Part shown: positions 52,196 to 61,318 of the stretch, one piece after another
Layout: the number at the start of each line of letters is the position of its first letter
How positions within the stretch are numbered: the stretch's first letter is position 1
NCBI RefSeq assembly: GCF_039522585.1
Contig: NZ_BAAADR010000010.1
Strand: one strand, 5' to 3'
From: Bisbaumannia salifodinae
GTDB taxonomy: Bacteria > Pseudomonadota > Gammaproteobacteria > Pseudomonadales > Halomonadaceae
DNA: 64,000 nt
Notes under the pieces: generated by a model
Databases searched by the model: none
What the model saw: the letters and a program-made list of their open reading frames with translations, nothing else
What the model was told of the DNA's origin: nothing
Position numbers and translations under genes: made by a program

Positions 52196-52839
52196 CAATC
52201 GATCCCCGCGATCTTGTGGGTCTGCAGCGACAAGTGCCACTGGGGGTGACCCAGGCAGTAGTCGACGCAGGCCGTGAGTGTGGTGCCGGATTCGCCCCGG
52301 GGGGCGAGGTCCATGGGCTGCAAATAGAAATGGCGGAAGTCCAGGGCGTCGAAGCGCTCCGGCGGCGCCTCCGCCTGGGGGTAGACCAGCTTCAGCTCGT
52401 CGCCGCCGGCCACCGCCAGCGTGGCGCTGCCCTTGGGGCTGACGCAGAGCCAGTCGATGCCCGGCGGCGGCACCAGGGTGCCGTTGGTCTCCACCGCCAC
52501 CTCGAAGCCGAGGCGCTGCATGGCCTGGATCAGTGGTGCATCGAGCTGCAGCAGCGGTTCGCCGCCGGTAAAGACCACGTAGGGGGTGGCCACCCCCTGG
52601 GTGTCGGGCCAGAGGGCGCAGAGGTGCGTGGCCAGGGCCTCGGCATCGGCGAAGCGACCGCCGTGCTGGCCATCGGTGCCGATAAAGTCGGTGTCGCAGA
52701 AGCGACAGACGCTGGTGTCGCGATCCGTCTCTCGCCCCGACCAGAGGTTGCAGCCGCTGAAACGGCAGAAGACGCTGGCGCGGCCGGCCCGGGCGCCTTC
52801 CCCCTGCAGGGAGTAGAAGGCCTCCTTGACGTGGTACAT
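52195..52839 (-). CDS. queE: 7-carboxy-7-deazaguanine synthase QueE (radical SAM)
   Basis: 214 residues. The cluster motif is C-x14-C-x2-C (GCNLWSG...SVCRFC) as in QueE; FTGGEPLLQLDAPLI is the SAM-binding GGEP loop; LQPMDLAPR near the C-terminus. Makes the 7-deazaguanine skeleton from carboxytetrahydropterin. Start ATG at 52839 overlaps the queC stop (TGATG). It ends LQTHKIAGID, the motif repeated in the downstream array. Confidence 0.93.
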   Translation of the reverse strand: MYHVKEAFYSLQGEGARAGRASVFCRFSGCNLWSGRETDRDTSVCRFCDTDFIGTDGQHGGRFADAEALATHLCALWPDTQGVATPYVVFTGGEPLLQLDAPLIQAMQRLGFEVAVETNGTLVPPPGIDWLCVSPKGSATLAVAGGDELKLVYPQAEAPPERFDALDFRHFYLQPMDLAPRGESGTTLTACVDYCLGHPQWHLSLQTHKIAGID

Positions 52840-53549
52840 CAGCGGCCTCCGGCCCGGTCCGGGCGCTCGATATCGGCTTCGTAGGCGAGGGGGTCGACCA
52901 CGCCATTGGCGGCGAAGGCGGCCAGGCGCTCGCGGCAGCTGCCGCAGCGTCCGCAGGCCAGGGCCTCGCCCCGGTAGCAGGTCCAGGTGTCGGCGTAGTC
53001 GAGGCCCAGCGCCAGGCCGGTGGCGAGAATCTCGGCCTTGCTGTGGTGCAGGAAGGGCACCGTCAGGCGCAGGGGGGCGAAGTCGCACACCTCGGCGGCG
53101 GCCTGCATGCGGCGCACGAACTCGGGCCGGCAGTCCGGATAGAGGTCGTGGTCGCCGCCATGGGCCCCGTAGCGCACCTCGTCGGCACCGATATTGATCG
53201 CCTTGGCCAGGGCCAGGGAGAGCAGGATCATGTTGCGGTTGGGCACCACGGTGGTGGCCAGGTTGTCGGCGGCGTAGTCGCCCTCCGGCAGGGCCTGGTC
53301 GGCATCGGTGAGCGCCGAGGCATCCACCAGGCCATGGATGGCGCGCAGGTCGACCACCTGGTGGGGCACGTCCAGGGCCTGGCAGACGCGCCGGGCGGTA
53401 TCGAGTTCGCGATGATGGCGCTGGCCGTAGTCGACGGAGAGGGCATGGACCTCGATGCCCTCGGCCAGGGCCTGATGCAGCACGGTGAAGGAGTCCATGC
53501 CGCCGGAATAGATGATCACGGCGCGCCGGCCATGGGGGGAAGTCGTCAT
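52839..53549 (-). CDS. queC: 7-cyano-7-deazaguanine synthase QueC
   Basis: 236 residues. ATP pyrophosphatase motif IIYSGGMDSFT at the N-terminus, zinc-binding cysteines in TCYRGEALACGRCGSC near the C-terminus. Converts carboxydeazaguanine to preQ0. First gene of queC-queE-(micro-ORFs)-queD-ykgJ. AGGAA precedes the ATG. Confidence 0.95.
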   Translation of the reverse strand: MTTSPHGRRAVIIYSGGMDSFTVLHQALAEGIEVHALSVDYGQRHHRELDTARRVCQALDVPHQVVDLRAIHGLVDASALTDADQALPEGDYAADNLATTVVPNRNMILLSLALAKAINIGADEVRYGAHGGDHDLYPDCRPEFVRRMQAAAEVCDFAPLRLTVPFLHHSKAEILATGLALGLDYADTWTCYRGEALACGRCGSCRERLAAFAANGVVDPLAYEADIERPDRAGGR

Positions 53550-53721
53550 AGGGGGTTCCTGTCGGAGAATTTGTCCTGCCCCGCTGGCGGCGGGGGTGTC
53601 CGGGATCCGGTCCGGAGGGCGCTAGTGTAGAGAAGGCTTGACCACTTGGCCAGTGGGCTGGCCAAGGCGGTCGAGGGTCGTTACTCTCGAGTCACCCCCT
53701 CAGGTGACGCAAGGAAACGTC

Positions 53722-54132
53722 ATGGCCAGCATCGAACACAGCGCCGTCCTGCCGGCTCCCCCGGAGCGGGTCTTCGCCCTGCTGGAGCGGGTCGAGGACT
53801 TCGCCGACTACTCCGATCTAATCGATTCCATCGAGGCCCTGGGGGAGGGGCGCTACCGCTGGCATGTGCGTGCCGTGGGCATGGAGTGGGCCTTCCTGGT
53901 GAGAATCACCGAGCGCGAGGAGCCCAGTCGGCTGGCCTGGGAGTCCATCGAAGGGGTGCGCAATCAGGGCTGCTATCGGTTGCGGCCGGTGCCCGAGGGC
54001 ACCGAGGTGACCCTCAGCCTCGACTATGAGATCAAGAACCGCCTGGTGGAGAAGGCGGTCAATCGTGCCGCGCGCCCCCTGGTGGCCAAGGTGAGCCGTC
54101 AGATTCTCGAGCGGGTGGAGGCGCGACTGTAA
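53722..54132 (+). CDS. SRPBCC/START-like family protein
   Basis: 136 residues of the helix-grip SRPBCC fold (SAVLPAPPERVFALLERVED, LAWESIEGVRNQGCYRLRPV, GTEVTLSLDYEI). Lipid or hydrophobic ligand binding is typical of the fold; this member is not assigned. AAGGAAA precedes the ATG at 53722. Confidence 0.75.
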   Translation: MASIEHSAVLPAPPERVFALLERVEDFADYSDLIDSIEALGEGRYRWHVRAVGMEWAFLVRITEREEPSRLAWESIEGVRNQGCYRLRPVPEGTEVTLSLDYEIKNRLVEKAVNRAARPLVAKVSRQILERVEARL

Positions 54133-54232
54133 GGGTTGTTCGTCGGCTAAGAAAATGCTGGCGAGGGGCATTTGGGCGGGAGTAGACTCCGCCTTGGCGC
54201 CTGTCGCGCCGGTATGCCCTGGGAGGCCGATG

Positions 54233-54391
54233 ATGATCAAGGGACTCATGCTCTGTTTTCTGGTGCTGGCGGTACAGCTCGGTATCCTCGCCTATGTGGA
54301 TCAGCGGACGGCGACGCCGGAGTTGCGCCATGGCGAATCGACGGCGCGGGAGCTGCGCCGCGATGATGACGAGCCGCCGCTAGCCTCCTGA
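54233..54391 (+). CDS. Small single-span membrane protein
   Basis: 52 residues: one hydrophobic helix (LMLCFLVLAVQLGILAYV, residues 5-22) followed by a charged tail ending LRRDDDEPPLAS. Function unknown. GGGAGG is six bases before the ATG at 54233. The last codons and the start of the next gene are duplicated downstream. Confidence 0.6.
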   Translation: MIKGLMLCFLVLAVQLGILAYVDQRTATPELRHGESTARELRRDDDEPPLAS

Positions 54392-54535
54392 GGGCTGGGG
54401 CGGCGATAGAGGAGGAGCGATGCGCTTCTGGTGGATCCCGGGGGCTGAGCCGCGATGATGACGAGCCGCCGCTAGCCTCCTGAGGCCTGGGGCGGCGATA
54501 GAGGAGGAGCGATGCGCTTCTGGTGGATCCCGGGA
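54352..54535 (+). repeat. 92-bp tandem duplication at a gene junction
   Basis: 54352-54443 and 54444-54535 agree at nearly every base. The unit spans the end of the small membrane protein gene (tail DDDEPPLAS and TGA), the ribosome site GAGGAGGAGC and the first eight codons of the VTT gene. In copy 1 that start opens a 12-codon micro-ORF (54420-54458: MRFWWIPGAEPR and TGA), in copy 2 it is the real gene start. The period is not a multiple of three. Confidence 0.92.
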
Positions 54536-55159
54536 ATGGCGGCGCTGATGCTGCTGATGATGTGGGTCTGGTACTCCCCCGACCTCGGCGCCCTGCAGGC
54601 CTGGGCGGAACACACCGCCGGCCGTCCCTCCACCATGTTGGCGGTGATCCTGGTGATGGCGGTGACCCTGATGATCGGGCTGCCCGGCAGTATCGGGCTG
54701 TGGCTGATCGCCCCTTTTCATCATCCGCTGGTCGCCGTGCCCATGCTGATCCTGGGTAGTACCGTCGGCGCCCTGGGGGCTTATGGATTGGCGGCGCGCT
54801 TCGAGCGACGCCTGCGGCCCGGCAAGCTGACCCGGCGCATGATGCGCCTGATGCAACGTCGCGGTGACCTGCTGACCCAAGGCGCCCTGCGGGTGCTGCC
54901 GGGCTTTCCCCATTCGGTGATCAACTACGCGGCGGGACTGGTGCGCCTGCCGCTGGGCCCCTTCCTGGTGGCGGCCATCCTCGGGCTGGGGGCCAAGTGG
55001 GCGGTCTATGCCAGTGCCATCCATGGTGCTCTGGAGGCGGTGGATAGCGGGAAGGGGCTGAGCCTCGATGTTGCGCTGCCGCTGGCCCTGCTGACCCTGT
55101 TGCTGCTGCTGGGGGCCTGGGTACGCCGCCGTATCGAGGCCCGTAATGGCGTCGACTAG
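54512..55159 (+). CDS. VTT-domain (TVP38/TMEM64, DedA-like) membrane protein
   Basis: 215 residues with about five spans. LMIGLPGSIGLWLIAPFHHP and VLPGFPHSVINYAAGLVRLP are the two conserved re-entrant segments of the VTT family, lipid scramblases or related transporters. The ATG at 54512 has GAGGAGGAGC upstream. Preceded by the duplicated junction. Confidence 0.8.
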   Translation: MRFWWIPGMAALMLLMMWVWYSPDLGALQAWAEHTAGRPSTMLAVILVMAVTLMIGLPGSIGLWLIAPFHHPLVAVPMLILGSTVGALGAYGLAARFERRLRPGKLTRRMMRLMQRRGDLLTQGALRVLPGFPHSVINYAAGLVRLPLGPFLVAAILGLGAKWAVYASAIHGALEAVDSGKGLSLDVALPLALLTLLLLLGAWVRRRIEARNGVD

Positions 55160-55179
55160 GAGTCCGATGACCTCCTGGC

Positions 55180-55416
55180 TCAGGGCTTGCGCAAGGAGGC
55201 GTCCAGGTGATCGACGACCTCGGCCCAGTCGGCGTCATCCTCCAGGGCGTTGCGCAATAGCTCGGCCTGGGCCGGGCTCCAGAAGCTCGCCTCATGCAGC
55301 GGCACGCTCTCCGGCAGGGGCGAATGGCGCTGGATAAAGGCCTCGATGGCGCCGGCATCCGAGGCCAGGCCGAGCTGTTCGAAGAGTTCGCTGAAATGAT
55401 GGACCGGCTGTTCCAT
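55180..55416 (-). CDS. DUF2789 family protein
   Basis: 78 residues matching the short DUF2789 pattern (LFEQLGLASDAGAIEAFIQRH, EASFWSPAQAELLRNAL, DADWAEVVDHLDASL). Soluble, helical, unknown function. GGAG precedes the ATG at 55416; upstream ATG codons at 55428 and earlier are also in frame. Confidence 0.75.
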   Translation of the reverse strand: MEQPVHHFSELFEQLGLASDAGAIEAFIQRHSPLPESVPLHEASFWSPAQAELLRNALEDDADWAEVVDHLDASLRKP

Positions 55417-55488
55417 AGGGGGCTCCATGGGGTGGGTTTCCCCTACCATAGACCCTCGGGACGGCCTTTGCCTGGCCCGGCGGTCTGA

Positions 55489-56523
55489 TTAGCGTTCGCC
55501 CACCAGGGCATCGCGGAAGCGCTCGCGACGCTGGGTCTCATCGAGGGGCTGGGCCAGCAGATGCACCAGCTTGGTGATCACCGCCTCCGGGGTCATGTCG
55601 TCGCCGGAGAGCACGCCGGCCGCCGCCAGGCCTTGACCCGCGGCATAGCTGCCGATGGCGATGGCGCCGGCGGGGCATTGGCTGATGGCCACCAGCAGCT
55701 GTCCGCGTCCGCTGGCCTCCGCCAGCACCTCCAGCAGCGCCGGATCCTCCGGCACATTGCCGCCCCCCCAGACCTCCAGCAGGGCCCCCTTGACCCGGGG
55801 AGCCTCCAGCCAGGCCGCCACCAGCGAGGCGGGGATCCCCGGCCATAGCACGATACGCACCACCGGGCAGTCCCCCAGGGCCTGGTAGTCGGGGAGTTCG
55901 AAGCGCGGGGCGCCACGCTGCAGCTCGTCCAGGCCGCGGTTCGGATAGAGTACCGGCTCGCCCTCCACCAGCTCGCCCAGCAACGGATAGTTGGGGCTGA
56001 CGAAGGCATCCGCGTCTCGGGTATGCCACTTGCGACTGCGCACCCCGCGCAGCAGCTTGCCGGCGAAGGCGATGGCCACTTCCTGCAGGGCCGGTTGGGC
56101 GGCGAAGCGCAGCGCGCCCTCCACGTTGCCCAGGGCATCGCTGCCCGGTGCCTCCAGGGGCTGCATGGCGCCGCTGACCACCACCGGCTTGGCCGCGCCC
56201 TGAAGCTGGTAGGCGAGGCTGCTGGCGGTCCAGGCCAGGGTGTCGGTGCCGTGCAGCACCACCAGCCCGGCGGCCTCATCATAGGCTTGGCCCAGGCGCC
56301 GCCCCAGGGTCTGCCAGTCGCTGGGGGTGGCGGCGCTGGAGTCGATGGGCTGCGGCGTGGCCTCGAAGGTGAAGTCGGGCAGGCTGGCACGGCGTGCCGG
56401 GGGCAGGGTGTCCAGGGCCCGACGCAGGCGCGCCTCGAAGTCACGCCCCGGGGCCAGTCCCTGGGGGCCCGGCTCCATGCCCAGGGTGCCGCCGGTATAG
56501 ATCACGCGAATCGGAGATGGCAT
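55489..56523 (-). CDS. L-asparaginase (type I-like)
   Basis: 344 residues. Catalytic Thr residues in IYTGGTLGM and HGTDTLAWTASSLAY, plus VVSGAMQPLEAPGSDA; no signal peptide, so cytoplasmic. Hydrolyses asparagine to aspartate. AGGAG six bases before the ATG at 56523. Confidence 0.88.
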   Translation of the reverse strand: MPSPIRVIYTGGTLGMEPGPQGLAPGRDFEARLRRALDTLPPARRASLPDFTFEATPQPIDSSAATPSDWQTLGRRLGQAYDEAAGLVVLHGTDTLAWTASSLAYQLQGAAKPVVVSGAMQPLEAPGSDALGNVEGALRFAAQPALQEVAIAFAGKLLRGVRSRKWHTRDADAFVSPNYPLLGELVEGEPVLYPNRGLDELQRGAPRFELPDYQALGDCPVVRIVLWPGIPASLVAAWLEAPRVKGALLEVWGGGNVPEDPALLEVLAEASGRGQLLVAISQCPAGAIAIGSYAAGQGLAAAGVLSGDDMTPEAVITKLVHLLAQPLDETQRRERFRDALVGER

Positions 56524-56611
56524 AAGGGACTCCTGTGGGGTGCGGGGAGGCCGCATCATACCTCAACGGAGCCGCGGCTCAAGGCGCCGGGTAAGCGATG
56601 TACATGACGAA

Positions 56612-56638
56612 ACACGCCGAGCGCGAGGCTCGGCGTGT
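56612..56638 (-). terminator. mtnN terminator
   Basis: Stem ACACGCCGAGC / GCTCGGCGTGT with a five-base loop, 27 bases after the mtnN stop on the minus strand; only a short T tract follows. Confidence 0.6.
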
Positions 56639-56664
56639 CCATGTTCTGGGGCATTGGCCCGCGA

Positions 56665-57390
56665 TCAGGCGTCGGCGGTGGCCTCGGCGGGGGTGGCCAG
56701 GCGGCGCACCATGGCCTCCACCAGCTGTGCCGAATGGGTGGCGGCCTGGTCGATAAAGGCCGTGAAGCTGAGGTTGGATTCCTTGCCGGCGATATCCGAG
56801 AGGGCGCGGATCACCACGAAGGGGCAGCCATAGAGGTGGCAGGTCTGGGCGATGGCGGCGGCCTCCATCTCGGCGGCCAGCATGGTGGGGAAGCGCTTCC
56901 GGGTCTGGCTGACCGCATCGGGACAGGCCATGAAACTGTCGCCGGTGGCGATCAGCCCCTCCACCACGCGCAGCTCGCCCAGCTCCTCGATACACTCCCG
57001 GGCCACCCGGACCAGGCGCGGGTCGGGCAGGTAGGCGGCGGGCATGCGCGGCACCTGGCCGGGTTCGTAGCCGAACACCTCGACGTTGACGTCGTGGTGG
57101 CGCACCTCGGAGGAGATCACCACGTCGCCGACTTCCAGGTCGGCGCCGAAGCCGCCGGCGGAACCGGTGTTGATGATCGCCTCGGGCTGATAGCTATCCA
57201 GCAGCAGGGTGGTGCCCACGGCGGCATTCACCTTGCCGATGCCGGACTGCAGGATCACCACCTCGACGCCGTGCAGCCGGCCGCGATAGAAGGTGCAGCC
57301 CACCTGTTGGCGGGTCTCCTGACCTTCCAGGCGGGAGGCGAGGAGGGCGACTTCTTCCGGCATGGCGCCGATGATGCCAATACGTTTCAT
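56665..57390 (-). CDS. mtnN: 5'-methylthioadenosine/S-adenosylhomocysteine nucleosidase
   Basis: 241 residues. IGIIGAMPEEVALL at the N-terminus, INTGSAGGFG, the catalytic Glu/Asp in AAEMEAAAIAQTC and IRALSDIAG. Splits methylthioadenosine and S-adenosylhomocysteine to adenine plus sugar. The same genome also has a methylthioinosine phosphorylase. Monocistronic. Confidence 0.93.
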   Translation of the reverse strand: MKRIGIIGAMPEEVALLASRLEGQETRQQVGCTFYRGRLHGVEVVILQSGIGKVNAAVGTTLLLDSYQPEAIINTGSAGGFGADLEVGDVVISSEVRHHDVNVEVFGYEPGQVPRMPAAYLPDPRLVRVARECIEELGELRVVEGLIATGDSFMACPDAVSQTRKRFPTMLAAEMEAAAIAQTCHLYGCPFVVIRALSDIAGKESNLSFTAFIDQAATHSAQLVEAMVRRLATPAEATADA

Positions 57391-57433
57391 CTAGGCTCTG
57401 CTCTTCGCTGAATCGATGGGGGCGAATTCTACC

Positions 57434-58306
57434 TCAAGCGTCCTGGCGCTGCATGGCGTCGTGGAGTTCGGCGGCAAACAGGGTGTTCTCCAGCAGCGAG
57501 GCCACCGTCATGGGACCCACGCCGCCGGGCACCGGGGTGATATGACTGGCCCGCTCGGCGGCGGGGGCGAACTCCACGTCACCGACCAGGGTGCCATCCT
57601 CCTGGCGGTTGATGCCCACGTCGATGACGATGGCGCCCTCCTTGACCCATTCGCCCTTGACCAGACCCGGCTTGCCCACCGCCACCACCAGCAGGTCGGC
57701 GCGCCGCACATGGGCCTCCAGGTTCTGGGTGAAGCGATGGCAGGTGGTGGTGGTGCAGCCGGCCAGCATCAGTTCCAGGGCCATGGGGCGGCCGACGATG
57801 TTGGAGGCGCCGACGATGGTGGCATCCAGCCCGCGAACCTTGAGGCCGCTCTCCTGAAGCAGGGTCATCACGCCCTTGGGGGTGCAGGGGCGCAGCACCG
57901 GCAGGCGCTGGGCCAGGCGTCCCAGGTTATAGGGGTGGAAGCCGTCCACGTCCTTGTGGGGCCGGATGCGTTCGAGGATGGGCCGCGGGTCCAGGTGATC
58001 GGGCAGCGGCAGCTGTACCAGGATGCCATCTACCTCTGGGGCGGCATTGAGTCGGTCCACCAGGGCCTCCAGGTCGGCCTGGGTGGTGTCCGCCGGCAGC
58101 TCGTGGCGCAGCGAGAGCAGCCCCGCCTCTTCGCAGGCGCGGTGCTTGTTGCGCACATAGACGGCCGAGGCCGGGTCCTCACCCACCAGGATCACGGCGA
58201 GGCCGGGGACGCGCTCGCCGGCCTGGCGGCGTGCCTCCACCTGGCGGGCGACTTGCTGGCGAACGTGAGCGGCAATGGCCTTGCCATCGATCAGTTGTGC
58301 GGTCAT
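57434..58306 (-). CDS. folD: Methylenetetrahydrofolate dehydrogenase/cyclohydrolase FolD
   Basis: 290 residues. VGEDPASAVYVRNKHRACEE carries the Tyr/Lys active residues (YVxxK), DGILVQLPLP and the Rossmann segment IVGASNIVGRPMALEL, PVPGGVGPMTVASLL. Interconverts methylene-, methenyl- and 10-formyl-THF. Start ATG at 58306; the frame upstream is not FolD-like. Confidence 0.95.
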   Translation of the reverse strand: MTAQLIDGKAIAAHVRQQVARQVEARRQAGERVPGLAVILVGEDPASAVYVRNKHRACEEAGLLSLRHELPADTTQADLEALVDRLNAAPEVDGILVQLPLPDHLDPRPILERIRPHKDVDGFHPYNLGRLAQRLPVLRPCTPKGVMTLLQESGLKVRGLDATIVGASNIVGRPMALELMLAGCTTTTCHRFTQNLEAHVRRADLLVVAVGKPGLVKGEWVKEGAIVIDVGINRQEDGTLVGDVEFAPAAERASHITPVPGGVGPMTVASLLENTLFAAELHDAMQRQDA

Positions 58307-58424
58307 CGACGATTCCCCTGGAAGCTGTGGACACCGCCGGTGGCGGCGACGAAACTGGGCGGTGATTTTCGCATGAGCCGGCCGCGAGTCAAAGCGTCTT
58401 GCCAATGTTGATTGCGACAGATGC

Positions 58425-58452
58425 TTGACCAATAAGGAAAGATCCGTAGAAT
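58425..58452 (+). promoter_or_regulatory. tRNA operon promoter
   Basis: TTGACC (58425-58430), 16-base spacer, TAGAAT (58447-58452), then a GC-rich discriminator GCCTCGC as seen at stringently controlled stable-RNA promoters. Confidence 0.78.
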
Positions 58453-58504
58453 ACGCCTCGCACTGACGAGCTCACGGGATCGTCAAGGCCGTGCGACAAG
58501 CCGG

Positions 58505-58581
58505 CGGGGTGTAGCGCAGTCTGGTAGCGCGCCTGCTTTGGGAGCAGGATGTCGGGGGTTCGAATCCCTCCACCCCGACCA
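58505..58581 (+). tRNA. tRNA-Pro (anticodon TGG)
   Basis: Full cloverleaf: acceptor CGGGGTG/CACCCCG, anticodon stem CCTGC/GCAGG with loop TTTGGGA, TTCGAAT T-loop, encoded CCA. First of four tRNAs. Confidence 0.96.
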
Positions 58582-58641
58582 TCGCAACTCATTGTTTTTG
58601 TTGAAATAAGGGTTGCAGGCAAGAGTGTGAGGCCGTACAAT

Positions 58642-58718
<77 letters not shown>

Positions 58719-58771
58719 TGCTGTTAGCGGGATTGGCAGCTGGGTCCGGTCGGGCGCGATAGGCGAATATG

Positions 58772-58846
58772 GTGGATGTAGCTCAGTGGTAGAGCCCCGG
58801 ATTGTGGCTCCGGTGGTCGTGGGTTCGATCCCCATCATCCACCCCA
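58772..58846 (+). tRNA. tRNA-His (anticodon GTG), copy 1
   Basis: Acceptor GTGGATG/CATCCAC, anticodon stem CCGGA/TCCGG with loop TTGTGGC, encoded CCA. The extra G at 58771 can serve as the histidine-specific G-1 opposite C73. Confidence 0.95.
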
Positions 58847-58885
58847 TTTCGTCGTAGGTCTTATTAAGTGGTTGTTTTGGCAGTG

Positions 58886-58960
58886 GTGGATGTAGCTCAG
58901 TGGTAGAGCCCCGGATTGTGGCTCCGGTGGTCGTGGGTTCGATCCCCATCATCCACCCCA
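58886..58960 (+). tRNA. tRNA-His (anticodon GTG), copy 2
   Basis: Identical to copy 1 across the tRNA body, 114 bases downstream. G-1 at 58885. Confidence 0.95.
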
Positions 58961-58977
58961 TTGCCTCAGATTTCTTG

Positions 58978-59008
58978 CGAAGGCGCCGGCATCCTGCCGG
59001 CGCTTTCG
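58978..59008 (+). terminator. Terminator of the tRNA operon
   Basis: 14-base-pair stem (58978-58991 with 58995-59008, one wobble pair) and TCC loop followed by TGTTTCC. Confidence 0.75.
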
Positions 59009-59043
59009 TGTTTCCGCCTGCCTGGCGGTTCTGTCATTTTCCC

Positions 59044-59070
59044 CTTGTGATCCGCGAGCAACGTCCCCAT
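59044..59070 (+). promoter_or_regulatory. Sigma-32-like heat-shock promoter of tig
   Basis: CTTGTGA (59044-59050), 14-base spacer, CCCCAT (59065-59070) followed by CTTA, close to the consensus CTTGAAA-N14-CCCCATTTA. Confidence 0.7.
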
Positions 59071-59175
59071 CTTACGGGCATGGCGCTTGCCAGCGCGCAG
59101 TGGGCTTCTTAAAATCAGCCCTTTGATCTTCCAACGCATTCGTAACGAACGCCCCCAGTCGGTAGAGGACAATTC

Positions 59176-60528
59176 ATGCAAGTTTCCGTCGAGACGACCT
59201 CCAGCATCGAGCGCCGCGTCAAGGTCCAGGTTCCCGCGGCCGAGGTCGACCAGGCCGTGGCGGCCCGTCTTCAGGACACCGCCAAGAACGTGCGCCTCAA
59301 CGGCTTCCGCCAGGGCAAGGTGCCGATGTCCGTGGTGCGCCAGCGCTTCGGCGGACAGGTGCGCAATGAGGTGGTGGGCGAGGTGATGCGCGAGCGCTAT
59401 GTGCAGGCCATCACCCAGGAGAGCCTGAACCCGGCCGGTTTCCCGGAAATCGAGCCCACCGTCAACGAGTCCGGCAAGGACCTGGAGTTCGTGGCCACCC
59501 TGGAGATCTATCCGGAAATCGAGCTCAAGGGCATCGAGGGGACCGAGGTGGAGCGCCCCCAGGTCGAGATCACCGACGCCGACGTCGAGCAGATGATCGA
59601 TACCCTGCGCAAGCAGAACGCCGGCTGGGCCGAGGTGGAGCGCGCCGCCGCCGAGGGCGACCAGGTCACCATCGACTTCCAGGGCTTCCTGGGTGATGAG
59701 CCTTTCGAGGGCGGCAGTGCCGAGGGTCATCAGCTGGTGCTGGGCTCCAACAGCTTTATCCCCGGCTTCGAGGCGCAGCTCGAGGGCGCCAAGGCCGGCG
59801 AGGAGAAGGAGATCAAGGTCACCTTCCCCGAGGACTACCAGGCCGAGCACCTGGCCGGCCAGGAAGCCACCTTCAAGGTCAAGGTGCACGCCGTCAGCGC
59901 CCAGGAACTGCCCGAGGTGAATGAGGAATTCATCAAGCAGTTCGGTGTCGAAGAGGGTGGCGTCGAGGCCTTCCAGGCCGAAGTACGCAAGAACATGAGC
60001 CGCGAGGCCTCTCAGGCCGTCGAGAATCGCGTCAAGCAACAGGTTCTCGAGGCCCTCAAGCAGGGCAACGAGATCGAGGTGCCCCAGGCCCTGATCCAGC
60101 AGGAGACCGACGGCCTCAAGCGCCAGGCCGCCCAGCAGTTCGGCCTGGGCGAAGACTTCGATGTCTCCCAGCTGCCTAACGAGCTGTTCGCCGACCAGGC
60201 CAAGAGCCGCGTCCAGGTGGGCCTGCTGCTGGCCGAGGTGGTCAAGGTCAATGAGCTCGACGCCAGCGACGACGAGATCAAGGCCAAGGTCGAGGAACTG
60301 GCCGAGCAGTACCAGGATCCGCAGCAGGTAGTCGACTACTACCTGAGCAACGACCAGCTCAAGAATCAGATCAAGTCCTCCCTGCTGGAAGAGAAGGCCA
60401 TCGAGCTGCTGCTCGGCCAGGCCAAGGTCCAGGACGTGGAGATGTCCTACGAACAGGCCCTGGCCGCCGCCAATCAGCAGGCCGGCGACGAGGCCGAGGC
60501 CGACGAGGATGCCGACGCCAAGGCGTAA
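59176..60528 (+). CDS. tig: Trigger factor
   Basis: Ribosome-bound chaperone with peptidyl-prolyl isomerase activity. 450 residues: N-terminal ribosome-binding domain with the FRQGKVPMSVVRQRFGG loop, FKBP domain (GDQVTIDFQGFLGDEPFEGG, PGFEAQLEGAKAGEEKEI), C-terminal chaperone domain; ends with an acidic tail. AGAGGA precedes the ATG. First of tig-clpP-clpX-lon. Confidence 0.96.
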   Translation: MQVSVETTSSIERRVKVQVPAAEVDQAVAARLQDTAKNVRLNGFRQGKVPMSVVRQRFGGQVRNEVVGEVMRERYVQAITQESLNPAGFPEIEPTVNESGKDLEFVATLEIYPEIELKGIEGTEVERPQVEITDADVEQMIDTLRKQNAGWAEVERAAAEGDQVTIDFQGFLGDEPFEGGSAEGHQLVLGSNSFIPGFEAQLEGAKAGEEKEIKVTFPEDYQAEHLAGQEATFKVKVHAVSAQELPEVNEEFIKQFGVEEGGVEAFQAEVRKNMSREASQAVENRVKQQVLEALKQGNEIEVPQALIQQETDGLKRQAAQQFGLGEDFDVSQLPNELFADQAKSRVQVGLLLAEVVKVNELDASDDEIKAKVEELAEQYQDPQQVVDYYLSNDQLKNQIKSSLLEEKAIELLLGQAKVQDVEMSYEQALAAANQQAGDEAEADEDADAKA

Positions 60529-60621
60529 GGCCGTGGGTCGCTGGCCTTAGGGTCGGCGGCCATTAAGGGATGGGACCCGGCATGGGCCGGGGGCACTTAC
60601 CGGAAGAAGGACGCCACAGAG

Positions 60622-61242
60622 ATGGGCAACGACTTCGAGATCAAGAATGCCGGCGGCCTGGTGCCGATGGTGGTCGAGCAGAGTGCACGGGGCGAGCGCG
60701 CCTACGATATCTACTCGCGTCTGCTCAAGGAGCGCGTGATCTTCCTGGTCGGCCCGGTGGAAGACTACATGGCCAACCTGGTGGTGGCGCAGCTGCTGTT
60801 CCTGGAGTCCGAGAATCCCGATAAGGACATCCACCTCTACATCAATTCGCCGGGTGGCTCGGTGACCGCGGGGATGTCGATCTACGACACCATGCAGTTC
60901 GTCAAGCCCGATGTTTCGACCGTCTGCATCGGCCAGGCCGCCAGCATGGGCGCCCTGCTGTTGGCCGGCGGCGCCGCCGGCAAGCGTTACTGCCTGCCCA
61001 ATTCGCGGATGATGATCCACCAGCCGCTGGGTGGCTACCAGGGCCAGGCCTCGGATATCGAGATCCACACCAAGGAGATCCTCAGTATCCGTCACAAGCT
61101 CAATCAGATCCTCGCCCACCACACCGGCCAGGACATCGAGACCATCGCCCGGGATACCGATCGTGACAACTTCATGAATGGGGCCCAGGCGGCGGAGTAT
61201 GGCCTGATCGATGCCGTGCTGGATAAGCGTCCGGACTCCTGA
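60622..61242 (+). CDS. clpP: ATP-dependent Clp protease proteolytic subunit
   Basis: 206 residues. Serine protease with Ser in GQAASMGALLL, His in SRMMIHQPLGGYQG and a downstream Asp (ARDTDRDNFM); INSPGGSVTAG oligomer/loop motif. Forms the 14-mer with ClpX. The N-terminal residues before PMVVEQSARGERAYDIYSRL form the propeptide-like segment. Confidence 0.96.
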   Translation: MGNDFEIKNAGGLVPMVVEQSARGERAYDIYSRLLKERVIFLVGPVEDYMANLVVAQLLFLESENPDKDIHLYINSPGGSVTAGMSIYDTMQFVKPDVSTVCIGQAASMGALLLAGGAAGKRYCLPNSRMMIHQPLGGYQGQASDIEIHTKEILSIRHKLNQILAHHTGQDIETIARDTDRDNFMNGAQAAEYGLIDAVLDKRPDS

Positions 61243-61318
61243 TAGCTTGACCCGAGTCGCATCCACGACATGCAATTTCCGGCGGCCCGCGAGCCGCCGT
61301 TCATCAAGAGGTACGCGA

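Noticed and set aside
58772..58960. tRNA-His duplication as another member of the gene-end arrays
   Set aside because: Two intact, identical tRNA genes with different flanks are ordinary tandem duplication; no partial tail copies.
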